64,000 bases of DNA, taken from contig MKSR01000029.1 in the NCBI GenBank assembly GCA_001898145.1, forward strand, positions 496,001 through 560,000. Reading direction: 5' to 3'. The notes beneath the pieces are model-generated. The model did no database searches and was not told where the DNA came from. It saw nothing but the letters and a program-made list of their open reading frames with translations. Shown one piece after another: positions 8,734 to 16,863 of the stretch. The DNA comes from Dyadobacter sp. 50-39 (GTDB taxonomy: Bacteria; Bacteroidota; Bacteroidia; Cytophagales; Spirosomataceae). Position numbers and translations under genes: made by a program. How positions within the stretch are numbered: the first letter of the stretch is position 1; every line of letters starts with the position of its first letter.

Positions 8734-9276
8734 ATGAAAGCGACAAAAGGAAAAAAAGCAACCAAGCAAATTACGGAACAGGACAGCGCAAAGTTGAAAG
8801 AACTGTTTGTAGACGGCCTGAAAGACATTTACTGGGCTGAAAAGAACCTCGCGAAGGCATTGACTAAAATGTCGAAAAACGCCACTTCCGAAGAACTTAA
8901 AGCCGCATTCGAACAACATAACACAGAAACCGAGGAACACGCAGCACGCCTGGAACAGATTTTTGAACAGATTGGAGAAAAGGCCCAGGCCAAAAAATGC
9001 GCAGCTATGGAAGGCCTTATCGAGGAAGCGAACGAGATTATCGAAAGCACCGATAAGGGAACTATGGTGCGCGACTGTGGGCTGATTATGGCAGCTCAGA
9101 AAGTAGAACATTATGAAATCGCTTCGTACGGCACATTGCGTAACATCGCACGCACGCTGGGCCATAACGAAGTGGCAGATCTGTTGCAACAAACGCTTGA
9201 CCAGGAAGGGGAAACCGACCATAAGCTCACCGAACTGGCAGAAGCCTATGTGAATGAGGAAGCAAGTGTAGAGTAG
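8734..9276 (+). CDS. YciE/YciF-like ferritin-fold protein (DUF892)
   Basis: 180 residues, all helical and rich in Glu, Lys and Ala. After a basic N-terminus, LKELFVDGLKDIYWAEKNLAKAL opens the four-helix ferritin-like bundle. Candidate metal ligands recur as ExxxH patterns: FEQHNTETEEHAARLEQIF in the first half and KVEHYEIASYGTLRNIA in the second. The family is induced by osmotic and envelope stress in enterobacteria and is thought to bind a di-metal centre. The divergent LEA-type gene and the general stress gene nearby give a stress-related setting. A strong terminator follows at 9301. Confidence 0.88.
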   Translation: MKATKGKKATKQITEQDSAKLKELFVDGLKDIYWAEKNLAKALTKMSKNATSEELKAAFEQHNTETEEHAARLEQIFEQIGEKAQAKKCAAMEGLIEEANEIIESTDKGTMVRDCGLIMAAQKVEHYEIASYGTLRNIARTLGHNEVADLLQQTLDQEGETDHKLTELAEAYVNEEASVE

Positions 9277-9300
9277 AGGCTTCTGCCTTTTATAAAACAG

Positions 9301-9332
9301 AGAGGCGATCGGGATACCCGACCGCCTCTTTT
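9301..9332 (+). terminator. Rho-independent terminator after the YciF-like gene
   Basis: AGAGGCGATCGGG, loop ATA, then CCCGACCGCCTCT followed by TTT. The stem is about 13 pairs with one mismatched pair, and starts 24 bases after the YciF-like stop codon. Confidence 0.85.
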
Positions 9333-9349
9333 GCATTCAATATATACAT

Positions 9350-9850
9350 CTACACCAGATTCAACTTTCCGTGATCGCCGCCATCCGGTGTACCTCCGGT
9401 AATCACCGCTTTGAGCATCGAAAAGAATACGACCATTTTGGAAGAAGTACTATCCCAATAGGCGGCTTCCTGCGTGGTAACCCTCAGAACCGTCAAATCA
9501 GGATCATCTTTTCCTCCCGGAAACCACGCTTTCGACATCAGGTTCCAAAGTTCCTCCTTCCGGCGCTCGCTTTCTACGATCGAGGCCGTACCCGATACGC
9601 TCAGGTAGGTGTTGTTTTTGGGATCTGAGTAAATCAAAGTCACCGGATCGCCCCTGTGGGCATCTTTCACCAAGCCTGTCTGCCGGCTCGTAAAAAACCA
9701 CACATTACCTTCGGCGTCTATGTCCAGCGTGGTCATCGGTCTCGATACGATTTTCCCCTCTTCAATGGTGGTGTACATACAAAACCGGATATCTTCCGCC
9801 AACGATTTCAATTTCTTAACAGCCTGATTATCTTCAAAATCCTTTTCCAT
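9350..9850 (-). CDS. General stress protein, pyridoxamine 5'-phosphate oxidase-like FMN-binding fold
   Basis: 166 residues from the ATG at 9850; the open frame extends to 9946 but the extra 32 codons look non-coding. IRFCMYTTIEEGKIVSRPM and GNVWFFTSRQTGLVKD match the split-barrel flavin-binding fold of the general stress protein 26 group, and AWFPGGKDDPDLTVLRV is the typical C-terminal segment. These proteins bind FMN or related cofactors; their reaction in the cell is unclear. The gene is convergent with the YciF-like gene, with the 9301 terminator between them. A TATCTTTG -7-like element lies at 9913-9920 on its strand, between the TonB receptor gene and this start. Confidence 0.85.
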   Translation of the reverse strand: MEKDFEDNQAVKKLKSLAEDIRFCMYTTIEEGKIVSRPMTTLDIDAEGNVWFFTSRQTGLVKDAHRGDPVTLIYSDPKNNTYLSVSGTASIVESERRKEELWNLMSKAWFPGGKDDPDLTVLRVTTQEAAYWDSTSSKMVVFFSMLKAVITGGTPDGGDHGKLNLV

Positions 9851-9912
9851 AACTATTGTTTTTAGATCTGTTGAAATTTTGGTTTGAATCCAAATCTGTA
9901 AAACAACCGTTC

Positions 9913-9920
9913 CAAAGATA
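9913..9920 (-). promoter_or_regulatory. Candidate -7 element for the general stress gene
   Basis: TATCTTTG on the minus strand is a full match to the Bacteroidota -7 consensus TAnnTTTG, 63 bases before the ATG at 9850. No convincing TTG -33 element is present at the expected distance, so support is partial. Confidence 0.35.
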
Positions 9921-9945
9921 GGCGGCCAGCGGTAAGCCGTCGGCA

Positions 9946-12261
9946 TTAGAATTCCAAACGATAGTTCAGGATGGGAAGCATGCCCGTTTGGGTAATCAGT
10001 TTCACGCGGTCCTCTTTCTTGTTGTAGTAGCGGTCAAATGCGTTCAGCCGGTTGGTCACATTCTGGATATCGAGCGAGATCGTGGAAGTGGTTCGCTTTC
10101 TGTTTTTGGTATAGCTCACGCGCAGGTCTGTGCGGAAGTAGGCCGGAAGTTGCTCCGAGTAGCTCCGCGACCAATCACGTTCCGTCCTGCCCTTCTCGCG
10201 CGACTTTTCCAGGTCAATGGGGGTAGTACGGTTGCCGCCTGCTGCCAGCAGCTTGATATTCGCCGCGAAAATATTGGTCTTACTCTTCCCTACACGCCAT
10301 TCTTTGCCGGCCAGCAGGTTCTGTACATATTGGCCGTTGAAACGGCTGTCGCGCTCGATACCGTCGCGGCCCGTGTATTTGGATTGGTATAGCGAAGTCG
10401 TGCTCATCAGGTAAATGCCGGCGGTCAGCGATTTTTCGACGGTCAGTTCCAGGCCGTAGCTGCGCCCTTTGCCATCGCTCGTGAGTGAGTCGCTTACAAA
10501 ACCGCTGATTTCATTCAACTGAGAGTTGTGAAGCAAATAGGGCGTGGTCGTATTCGGCGGACCGATGGGGATATTGTAGTGGTGCTGATAGTAAGTTTCG
10601 GCAAGTATCCGCCAGCTCGCCGACGGCCGGAACTCATAGCCTGCCACCAAATGCGCCGATTTGGTCAGTTTAAGGTTTTTATTCAATAAATCGGTTTTGT
10701 CATCGGACACCTTGACCTGGGCAAAATAGGTGGATACCGACTCCGTCTTACTGTGCAGGCCAGCTCCTAAACTTACCGTCGAGCGCGGCGCAACCGTCCA
10801 CCGGACACCCACGCGCGGCTCGATCGAATAGCGGTTATTCAATGCCAGCAGCATACCATGCAGGCCGGCATTCAAGGTAACGGTAGGCGTTAAACGCGAC
10901 TTCCATTGTGCGTAGGCCTGCAACAGCTGCGTGTTGCCTTTCCGGTCGACGTTGACGTGATAGGGACCGTCCTCATTGTCCTTGTCATACAAGTCAAAAT
11001 CAAGGTGATTGATAATTATCCCCAGCCGCACGGTGTTGCGTGCATTGAGTTTGTAATTGTATAAAGAAGAGAGCCTAAGTGATTGGTTTACAAATTTCTG
11101 CTGATACGTTGCATCGGTATCTTTGTCGTAGAAATCTCCCGTCTGGCTGGTAGCCGAGTAGGAAACGATATTTTCCATGTAGGATTTGCTATTGATATAC
11201 CGGAGATAATTTACCCCTACCATCCCGCGGTTCGACTTGAATGTCTCTTTCCAATCGTCATCGTCCACTTTGGAGGTGCTGATCCCGCCCATTCCCCACA
11301 CGCTCACCACTACTTTGTCGTCGTAAGGGATATATACCTTAAAAGCACCGTCCTGAAAATCAATCGAAGCGTCGCCATTAAGGTTAACGCCAATCTTATT
11401 AAGCACGGAAAGAGTAGAATAGCGGTAATTAGCCAGATAAGAAGCGCCGCCTTTGGGACCGAGGGGGCCTTCGGCAGCAAAGTCGAGCCCAAGAATGCCG
11501 GCTTGCATCGCGTATTCGCGTTTTTCATTATTGCCTTTTCTGAGTTTGAGATCAAAAACACCGGAGGTTGCATTGCCATATTCAGCGGGAAACGCACCGG
11601 TGAGAAAATCGGAATTACCAAGCACGTTGGCACTCAATGCGCTGATGCCTCCGCCGCCCGCACCTTCCTGTGAGAAGTGGTTGGGATTGGGAATTTCAAC
11701 GCCTTCCATGCGCCACAGCATCCCCTTTGGACTATTCCCTCTGATAATGAGCTGATTGCTACCATCGTCCGTCGCCGCTACGCCCGCAAACGACATCGCC
11801 ATCCGCGCCGGGTCATTCACCGATGCCGCAAAGCGCTTGGTCTGGTCGACCGTAAACGATCGGCCGCTCACGCTCACCATATCGTTCAAAGGCGCACCAT
11901 TCTCCTTCTGCGCTTTCACAACTACCTCATTCAATGCACGGAACGATTCGGTGAGCTTCACATTCAACTCAACTTCCTTACCGGACCCGACGTTGATCTC
12001 CTGCACAAATGCATCGTCATAGCCAATGCTAGTGATTTTGAAAGAATGGCGCCCGACAGGCACTTTCTCAATCCGAAAATTCCCTTCGGTATCCGTTACA
12101 CCGCCGATGATGGGCGTCACGGAAGTCACGATCACGTTCGCCCCTACGACGGGTTGCTGGGATTCGGTATCGACGACACGCCCTTTCACGGTCTGGGCAG
12201 GCTGGGCAAAGGCCAGGGCGCTCATGGCCCCGGCCATCAAGGTCAAGATAAATTTTTTCAT
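9946..12261 (-). CDS. TonB-dependent outer-membrane receptor with CarboxypepD-regulatory-like domain
   Basis: 771 residues. A signal peptide (MKKFILTLMAGAMSALAFAQ) is followed by a carboxypeptidase regulatory-like beta domain (about 25-110, VVGANVIVTSVTPIIGGVTDTEGNF). The plug (LIIRGNSPKGMLWRMEGVEIPNPNHF) and a beta-barrel ending in a short strand with terminal Phe (NYRLEF) complete it. The LNEVVV motif precedes the plug. It belongs to the shorter receptors of Bacteroidota that lack a SusD partner. The substrate is unknown. The gene stands between the general stress gene and the toxin-antitoxin pair, all on the minus strand. Confidence 0.9.
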   Translation of the reverse strand: MKKFILTLMAGAMSALAFAQPAQTVKGRVVDTESQQPVVGANVIVTSVTPIIGGVTDTEGNFRIEKVPVGRHSFKITSIGYDDAFVQEINVGSGKEVELNVKLTESFRALNEVVVKAQKENGAPLNDMVSVSGRSFTVDQTKRFAASVNDPARMAMSFAGVAATDDGSNQLIIRGNSPKGMLWRMEGVEIPNPNHFSQEGAGGGGISALSANVLGNSDFLTGAFPAEYGNATSGVFDLKLRKGNNEKREYAMQAGILGLDFAAEGPLGPKGGASYLANYRYSTLSVLNKIGVNLNGDASIDFQDGAFKVYIPYDDKVVVSVWGMGGISTSKVDDDDWKETFKSNRGMVGVNYLRYINSKSYMENIVSYSATSQTGDFYDKDTDATYQQKFVNQSLRLSSLYNYKLNARNTVRLGIIINHLDFDLYDKDNEDGPYHVNVDRKGNTQLLQAYAQWKSRLTPTVTLNAGLHGMLLALNNRYSIEPRVGVRWTVAPRSTVSLGAGLHSKTESVSTYFAQVKVSDDKTDLLNKNLKLTKSAHLVAGYEFRPSASWRILAETYYQHHYNIPIGPPNTTTPYLLHNSQLNEISGFVSDSLTSDGKGRSYGLELTVEKSLTAGIYLMSTTSLYQSKYTGRDGIERDSRFNGQYVQNLLAGKEWRVGKSKTNIFAANIKLLAAGGNRTTPIDLEKSREKGRTERDWSRSYSEQLPAYFRTDLRVSYTKNRKRTTSTISLDIQNVTNRLNAFDRYYNKKEDRVKLITQTGMLPILNYRLEF

Positions 12262-12327
12262 GGCTGGTTGTTTTGCTATTCTGACAACTCAGCCGGCCAT
12301 GCCCCTAAAAGTTTTGGAAAAAAAATC

Positions 12328-12729
12328 TTAGCAGTTGTCTGAACGGTTCCAGATTACCGGCAAATCATAATGACGGAACTGCTTGTCGCAGGAAACCATA
12401 GTGAGTTTTTCAGCCAGGCACTGAGAAATGATCATCCGGTCGAACGGGTCGTTGTGATGCAGCGGTAATCTGCCGACTGATAGTACATGACTGATCTTAA
12501 CGGGTAGTACAGCAATGCCACTCCTTTTGATAATTTTCACGATCACACCGAGATCTGCTTGAAGCTCTAACTTGCCAATAGCACTTTTAATTGCCAGCTC
12601 CCACAATGACGCCATGCTGACAAAACAATTGTTAGAGGAATCTTCAATCTTCTTCCTTAGAAATAAAGGAAGCCTGTTGTCGCCAGCGATGTACCAGACG
12701 ACAGTGTGCGTGTCCAATAATAGATTCAT
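12328..12729 (-). CDS. PIN-domain toxin, VapC-like ribonuclease
   Basis: 133 residues starting MNLLLDTHTVVWY. The four acidic positions expected of a PIN nuclease are present: Asp in LLLDTH, Glu in SLWELAIK, Asp in DPFDRMI and Asp in VSCDKQF. VapC toxins cleave tRNA or rRNA in a metal-dependent way and are held inactive by a small antitoxin. Here the antitoxin gene ends one base before this ATG. The open frame extends upstream to 12762, but that would overlap the antitoxin. It is the last gene before the TonB receptor. Confidence 0.9.
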   Translation of the reverse strand: MNLLLDTHTVVWYIAGDNRLPLFLRKKIEDSSNNCFVSMASLWELAIKSAIGKLELQADLGVIVKIIKRSGIAVLPVKISHVLSVGRLPLHHNDPFDRMIISQCLAEKLTMVSCDKQFRHYDLPVIWNRSDNC

Positions 12730-12730
12730 G

Positions 12731-12919
12731 CTAAATCTTGGTAAAATCGATAGGGTCATCAAAGCCCTCCTTCATTTCGATCAGGCCTTTTGCTAATCCG
12801 GCAACACGCTTTGTCTTGGCTTGCCGCTCTTTGGGAAGAGAATCGATAAATTTCATGACTGCCTTCCTGTTTGCAGGAGACAGTTCCGATAGTTTGGTGT
12901 ATAGTTCTACGTAGCCCAT
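12731..12919 (-). CDS. Small antitoxin, DUF2281/VapB-like
   Basis: 62 residues. An N-terminal helical half (ELYTKLSELSPANRKAVMKFIDSL) is followed by a basic stretch and an amphipathic C-terminus with GLAKGLIEMKEGFDDPIDFT, the pattern by which DUF2281-type antitoxins wrap their PIN toxin. The stop codon lies one base before the toxin ATG, the normal antitoxin-first order. The pair follows tenA by 54 bases on the same strand, so read-through from the thiamin genes is possible. Confidence 0.85.
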   Translation of the reverse strand: MGYVELYTKLSELSPANRKAVMKFIDSLPKERQAKTKRVAGLAKGLIEMKEGFDDPIDFTKI

Positions 12920-12973
12920 AGTAATTTTCGTTTAACCAAATTTACAAAAATATCCCATGACTTTCCACTCACC

Positions 12974-13624
12974 TCAAACCGCCCAACTTTCCAGCCGGTA
13001 GGCACTGTCCCAGAACACATATTCCAGGCGCGAAGCCGTTACGTATGCTTCGATCATTTTGGCGCGGATTGCGTCGGATGCATTGTCAGCAAGTTGGTCG
13101 CAAATGTCGAGCGCTTTTTGGACGGAATGGGCAAAATCTTCGCCTGCGTAGGCGTTGATCCAGTTTTGATAGGGATTGGGTGTGGATTGATTAGCGTAAA
13201 TGTAGTCACCGACCCGCTTGTAAATCCAGAAACAAGGCAACAATGCGGCCACTGTCACTTCATAAGATTCGAATGCGGCGGTCGCCATCAAATAGTTGGT
13301 ATAAGCAAAACAGCCCGGAGCCTTACCCGATTGGTAATCGATGACGTATTCCTTGAAATAACCTACATGCAATGCCCGCTCGACGAGAATAGCGTTTTGG
13401 GCAAATTGAAGGAAGTTGAGGAGTTCGTGGCTATTACCGGCCCTGGTACCGGCCACAGCGAGGGCACGCGCAAAATCGGCGAGGTAAAGCGAGTCCTGGT
13501 AAATGTAAAATTTAAACTTTTCGAGCGGTAATGTGCCTTCTTTCAGTTCCCGGTTGAATGGATGTTCTTGGATTTGTTCAAATATCGGCAGCGCTTCGGC
13601 CCAGAGCAGGTCGGTGAATTTCAT
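12974..13624 (-). CDS. tenA: Thiaminase II / aminopyrimidine aminohydrolase
   Basis: 216 residues, full length for TenA. Active-site positions known from Bacillus TenA are visible: Asp and Tyr in IYQDSLYL, Tyr in YTNYLM, the catalytic Cys in LLPCFWIY and the late Glu in SRLEYVFWD. The enzyme hydrolyses aminopyrimidine from degraded thiamin to give HMP, which ThiD then phosphorylates. Its ATG overlaps the thiD stop codon (ATGA, 13621-13624), so the two are translationally coupled. It is last in the thiM-thiE-thiD-tenA set. Confidence 0.95.
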   Translation of the reverse strand: MKFTDLLWAEALPIFEQIQEHPFNRELKEGTLPLEKFKFYIYQDSLYLADFARALAVAGTRAGNSHELLNFLQFAQNAILVERALHVGYFKEYVIDYQSGKAPGCFAYTNYLMATAAFESYEVTVAALLPCFWIYKRVGDYIYANQSTPNPYQNWINAYAGEDFAHSVQKALDICDQLADNASDAIRAKMIEAYVTASRLEYVFWDSAYRLESWAV

Positions 13625-14442
13625 GATAAAATCTGCATGGAAATTGGTGAAAAAGAATGGTTCAACGGCCCCGGCCCGTGACCGGTGACAACATTCCTCC
13701 CTTCCCTGATGGCGCCGGCAATGTATTCCTTGGCAAAAATGATGGACTCCGCCAGCGAGTTGCCCTTGGCCAGGTAAGTCGTAATCGCCGACGACAACGT
13801 ACAGCCCGTTCCATGGACGTTACGGCTCTCGATATAATCCGATTCGAGGATCAATGGCTCCTGGCCTCGCTGTGCCAGCACGTCGTAAATCGTGGGCGCT
13901 ACCAGGTGCCCGCCTTTCAACAACACAGCTTTACAGCCCATTTCGACCATTTGAATGGCCGCTGCTTTCATCGTGGCTGGGGTGCGGATCTGGCCGCCGA
14001 TCAGTATTTCCGCCTCATCAAGATTAGGCGTGATGAGGTCGGCGCGGGGGAAAAGTTCCTTCCAGAGCACTGCCACCGTTTCGTCCTGAATGAGTTTGGA
14101 GCCGCTGGTGGATACCATTACCGGGTCAAAAACCACAAAACCAGGCCTGAAACGATCGAGCGTATCGGCAATGACAAGCGCCACTTCCGCGGTATTAACC
14201 ATGCCGATCTTGACGGCGTCTACCGTAATATCTTCAAAAACAGCCTCCAACTGTTCCTGTAAAAAGGCGGCCGGCACGGGATGAATGGCCCTCACGCCCT
14301 GCGTATTCTGGGCAGTGAGCGCGGTGATGGCCGAAGTTCCGTAGGCACCCAGCGCAGCGATCGTTTTGAGATCGGCCTGGATGCCTGCGCCACCTCCGCT
14401 ATCGGATCCGGCGATTGTCAGTACAGTAGGGTAACGTTTCAT
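13621..14442 (-). CDS. thiD: Hydroxymethylpyrimidine/phosphomethylpyrimidine kinase
   Basis: 273 residues with the ribokinase-like fold. The N-terminal TIAGSDSGGGAGIQADLK binds HMP, VFDPVMVSTSG is the middle motif, and the anion hole and catalytic Asp lie in NVHGTGCTLSSAI. It carries out two successive phosphorylations, HMP to HMP-P to HMP-PP. It overlaps tenA by four bases and follows thiE by 73 bases on the same strand. Confidence 0.96.
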   Translation of the reverse strand: MKRYPTVLTIAGSDSGGGAGIQADLKTIAALGAYGTSAITALTAQNTQGVRAIHPVPAAFLQEQLEAVFEDITVDAVKIGMVNTAEVALVIADTLDRFRPGFVVFDPVMVSTSGSKLIQDETVAVLWKELFPRADLITPNLDEAEILIGGQIRTPATMKAAAIQMVEMGCKAVLLKGGHLVAPTIYDVLAQRGQEPLILESDYIESRNVHGTGCTLSSAITTYLAKGNSLAESIIFAKEYIAGAIREGRNVVTGHGPGPLNHSFSPISMQILS

Positions 14443-14515
14443 AGGAATGTGGTTGGCGTTTTTCGTGTGGTTAATAGTGCTTTATTGACAGGTACGCAGA
14501 AATGGTCAGTTATAG

Positions 14516-15169
14516 TCAGGAATGCCTCGTTTCCGGCCAGCATATAGAATCCTGCACGATTGCTCTCAGCTCGCGTGCGGCTTCGCGGGGCGATGGTGCG
14601 CTGCAAATGGCCGATACTACCGCAATGCCATTGGCACCGTTACGCACGGCCTCCCGCACATTCCCTGTATGCACCCCGCCGATCACCACCAGCGGATGCC
14701 TGCTCTCCTGCCGCGCCCATTGCAGCCCCTGGATGTCCCAGGGCTTCTCGGTATCGGTTTTGGTAGGGGTTGCAAAAAGCGGGCTCACAGCCAGGTATGA
14801 CAGGTTCCAGGACTCCGCTTCAAGGACATCCGGTTGTTTTTCCGCTGATAAACCGATGATTTTCCCTTCGCCCAGTAACCGGTGGGCTGTTTGGAAAGGC
14901 ATGTCGCTCTGTCCGATATGTACGCCGTCCGCATCCACAGCTAATGCTACATCTACGCGGTCATTAATGATCAAAGGAACATTATAGGTTTCCAAAAGGT
15001 CTTTCAGACGCTTCGCGCGCTCGATGAATGCCCGGGTTGAAAGCGATTTCTCCCGCAGTTGCACCATCGTAACACCGCCTTTCACGGCCTCTTCCACCAC
15101 CCAGTAAAAGTCGCGGCCGAGACATGCAGCTTCGTCGGTTACCAAATACAGTTCGAGGTTTGTGTTCAT
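14516..15169 (-). CDS. thiE: Thiamine phosphate synthase
   Basis: 217 residues, TIM-barrel. GGVTMVQLREKSLSTRAFIE, IINDRVDVALAVDADGVHIGQSDMP and the C-terminal phosphate-binding GANGIAVVSAIC are the hallmark ThiE segments. It joins HMP-PP and thiazole phosphate, supplied by the neighbouring thiD and thiM, to give thiamin phosphate. A short hairpin (15189-15202) lies just upstream of its ATG. Confidence 0.95.
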   Translation of the reverse strand: MNTNLELYLVTDEAACLGRDFYWVVEEAVKGGVTMVQLREKSLSTRAFIERAKRLKDLLETYNVPLIINDRVDVALAVDADGVHIGQSDMPFQTAHRLLGEGKIIGLSAEKQPDVLEAESWNLSYLAVSPLFATPTKTDTEKPWDIQGLQWARQESRHPLVVIGGVHTGNVREAVRNGANGIAVVSAICSAPSPREAARELRAIVQDSICWPETRHS

Positions 15170-15188
15170 ATTTTATCCCTGTCGTTAC

Positions 15189-15202
15189 ATCCCGCACGGG
15201 AT
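15189..15202. repeat. Short GC-rich palindrome in the thiM-thiE gap
   Basis: ATCCCG-CA-CGGGAT, a perfect 6-bp stem with a two-base loop, 20 bases before thiE. It could form a small hairpin in the thiM-thiE mRNA. It resembles conserved ATCCCG...CGGGAT elements I recall from other Bacteroidota intergenic regions, which I cannot verify here. It has no T-tract, so it is not a terminator. Confidence 0.45.
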
Positions 15203-15261
15203 TTTCAAACATACGACTACAATCCGTAGCTACCAAGGTTGCATAGCTGCATGATTAAGCT

Positions 15262-16059
15262 TTACTCAAATTTAACTTTACTCAACTCCGCCAGATGTGC
15301 CGGGCTTACCTCGGCTAACTTATCCAAAAACGCGATCTGGAACGATCCGGGCAACTTCGCATCCCGGTGGGCCAGTTCGCCGCAAACGCCCATGGCTGCC
15401 GCTGCAGATACCGCCGCTTCGAACGGATCGCGGCAAATGGCGGCAAATGCACCTGCAATAGCAGACGCCGAGCAGCCCATACCGGTCACTTTGGTCATCA
15501 GCGGAACGCCATTGCTAACCCAGCCTGTACGGTTACCCTGCACGATCACGTCCACCGCACCGCTGACGCTCACCACCGAACCGAACCTTTCGCTCAAAGC
15601 CTGGGCCGCGCCGATGCTATCCGTCGAATCGGCGGTACTATCTACCCCTTTCGTCTGAATACTGGCACCTGCCAATGCAAGGATTTCGGAACCATTGCCG
15701 CGGATAATGGTCGGAGGAGCCGTTTCCAGCAACTCCCTGAGCATCTGGTTGCGGTAATGCGTCGCTCCTGCCCCGACGGGATCGAGAATGATGGGCTTAC
15801 CCAATTCGGAAGCCTTTTTCATCGCCAGTTTCATCGCATCCACCCATTGTGCAGACAGCGTGCCGATATTCACCACCAGCGCACCGGCAATCGAAACCAT
15901 ATCCTCCACTTCCTCTGCCGCATGCGCCATCACCGGCGACGCGCCAATGGCTAGCAATGCGTTGGCCGTAAAGTTCATCACCACGTAATTAGTGATGTTA
16001 TGCACCAGCGGGGCCGAAGCTCTTAGTTTTTCGAGGTTTGCTTCTAATTGAATTGCCAT
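15262..16059 (-). CDS. thiM: Hydroxyethylthiazole kinase
   Basis: 265 residues. Typical ThiM segments are visible: PLVHNITNYVVMNFTANALLAIGASPVM at the N-terminus, LDPVGAGAT, IIRGNGSEI and the catalytic loop TGMGCSASAI. It phosphorylates salvaged 4-methyl-5-hydroxyethylthiazole. First gene of the minus-strand salvage set; with thiE, thiD and tenA it rebuilds thiamin phosphate from breakdown products. No ThiC or ThiG, the de novo enzymes, is nearby. I looked for a TPP riboswitch in the 70 bases upstream and saw no CUGAGA core. Confidence 0.96.
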   Translation of the reverse strand: MAIQLEANLEKLRASAPLVHNITNYVVMNFTANALLAIGASPVMAHAAEEVEDMVSIAGALVVNIGTLSAQWVDAMKLAMKKASELGKPIILDPVGAGATHYRNQMLRELLETAPPTIIRGNGSEILALAGASIQTKGVDSTADSTDSIGAAQALSERFGSVVSVSGAVDVIVQGNRTGWVSNGVPLMTKVTGMGCSASAIAGAFAAICRDPFEAAVSAAAAMGVCGELAHRDAKLPGSFQIAFLDKLAEVSPAHLAELSKVKFE

Positions 16060-16119
16060 CGTTATCTGTTAATGAATGACGTTTCTCTGTACTCCCTTCT
16101 TCGTCACGAGCGAATGTAG

Positions 16120-16127
16120 TAGTTTTG
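16120..16127 (+). promoter_or_regulatory. Candidate -7 element for the HAD phosphatase gene
   Basis: TAGTTTTG matches TAnnTTTG and lies 35 bases before the ATG at 16162. No clear TTG -33 element is visible at the usual distance. Confidence 0.35.
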
Positions 16128-16161
16128 AATGGTTATCAAAAATGTCCACACTCACCTGATC

Positions 16162-16836
16162 ATGATCAAAGCAGCAATTTTCGATATGGACGGACTGCTC
16201 ATCGACTCCGAACCAATGTGGACGGAGGCGGCGCGTTCTACCATGCAAAAAGTAAATCTTGAACTCACCGAAGCGCTTCGTCTTCAAACTACCGGGCTTT
16301 CCATCAAGCTTTTTCTCGACTTTTGTCACCAGATACAACCTTGGAATACACCCTCTTTTGAAGAGCTTGAACGGGAAATTCTGGAAAAGGCGCATCACGA
16401 TATCCTGGCCAATGCCGAAGCCATGCCCGGCGCCGTCCCGCTGATCAAAGAATTGAAACAACAAGGCCTCAAACTGGCCGTAGCATCGGCTTCACACATG
16501 GATCTCATTGAGGGGGTATTAAAAAGACTGGAAATTATTGACTATTTTGACACCTGGCATTCAGGCGAACTGGAACAGTACACGAAGCCCCATCCGGCGG
16601 TGTACCTCACTACGGCCCAAAAACTTGGTGTTTTACCCAAAGAATGCATTGCCTTCGAAGATTCACACGCGGGCCTGCGGTCCGCACATGCGGCAGGCAT
16701 GATCACGATCTCAGTGCCTGCGGCCGAAGTTTTCGGAGATAAAAAGTTTGATATGGCACATTACAAAATCCCGTCGCTCGAAAAATATGTACTCAGCGAG
16801 ATGTCGGGCGTGCCGCAAAGTGTGATCGAAAACTAA
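16162..16836 (+). CDS. HAD-superfamily sugar-phosphate phosphatase (HxpB/YniC-like)
   Basis: 224 residues from MIKAAIFDMDGLLIDSEPMW; an upstream start at 16129 would add 11 residues before motif I and is unlikely. The nucleophile and acid Asp are in DMDGLLIDSE, motif II is the Ser of VASAS, and motif III/IV are Lys in KPHPAVY and the acidic FEDSHAG. The motif I wording is like E. coli YniC (HxpB), which removes phosphate from hexitol and 2-deoxyglucose phosphates; beta-phosphoglucomutase is the other option. It precedes the kinase gene at 16864 by 27 bases on the same strand. Confidence 0.9.
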   Translation: MIKAAIFDMDGLLIDSEPMWTEAARSTMQKVNLELTEALRLQTTGLSIKLFLDFCHQIQPWNTPSFEELEREILEKAHHDILANAEAMPGAVPLIKELKQQGLKLAVASASHMDLIEGVLKRLEIIDYFDTWHSGELEQYTKPHPAVYLTTAQKLGVLPKECIAFEDSHAGLRSAHAAGMITISVPAAEVFGDKKFDMAHYKIPSLEKYVLSEMSGVPQSVIEN

Positions 16837-16863
16837 ACCTCGACCCTATCCCGCTTCCCCTGC

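Noticed and set aside
8524-9336. Upstream extension of the LEA-type frame
   Set aside because: It is antisense to the YciF-like gene; a membrane anchor typical of the family begins at 8523.
16060-16128. Possible TPP riboswitch before thiM
   Set aside because: No CUGAGA/ACCUGA core could be found on the minus strand of this gap, and the gap is too short for a full element.
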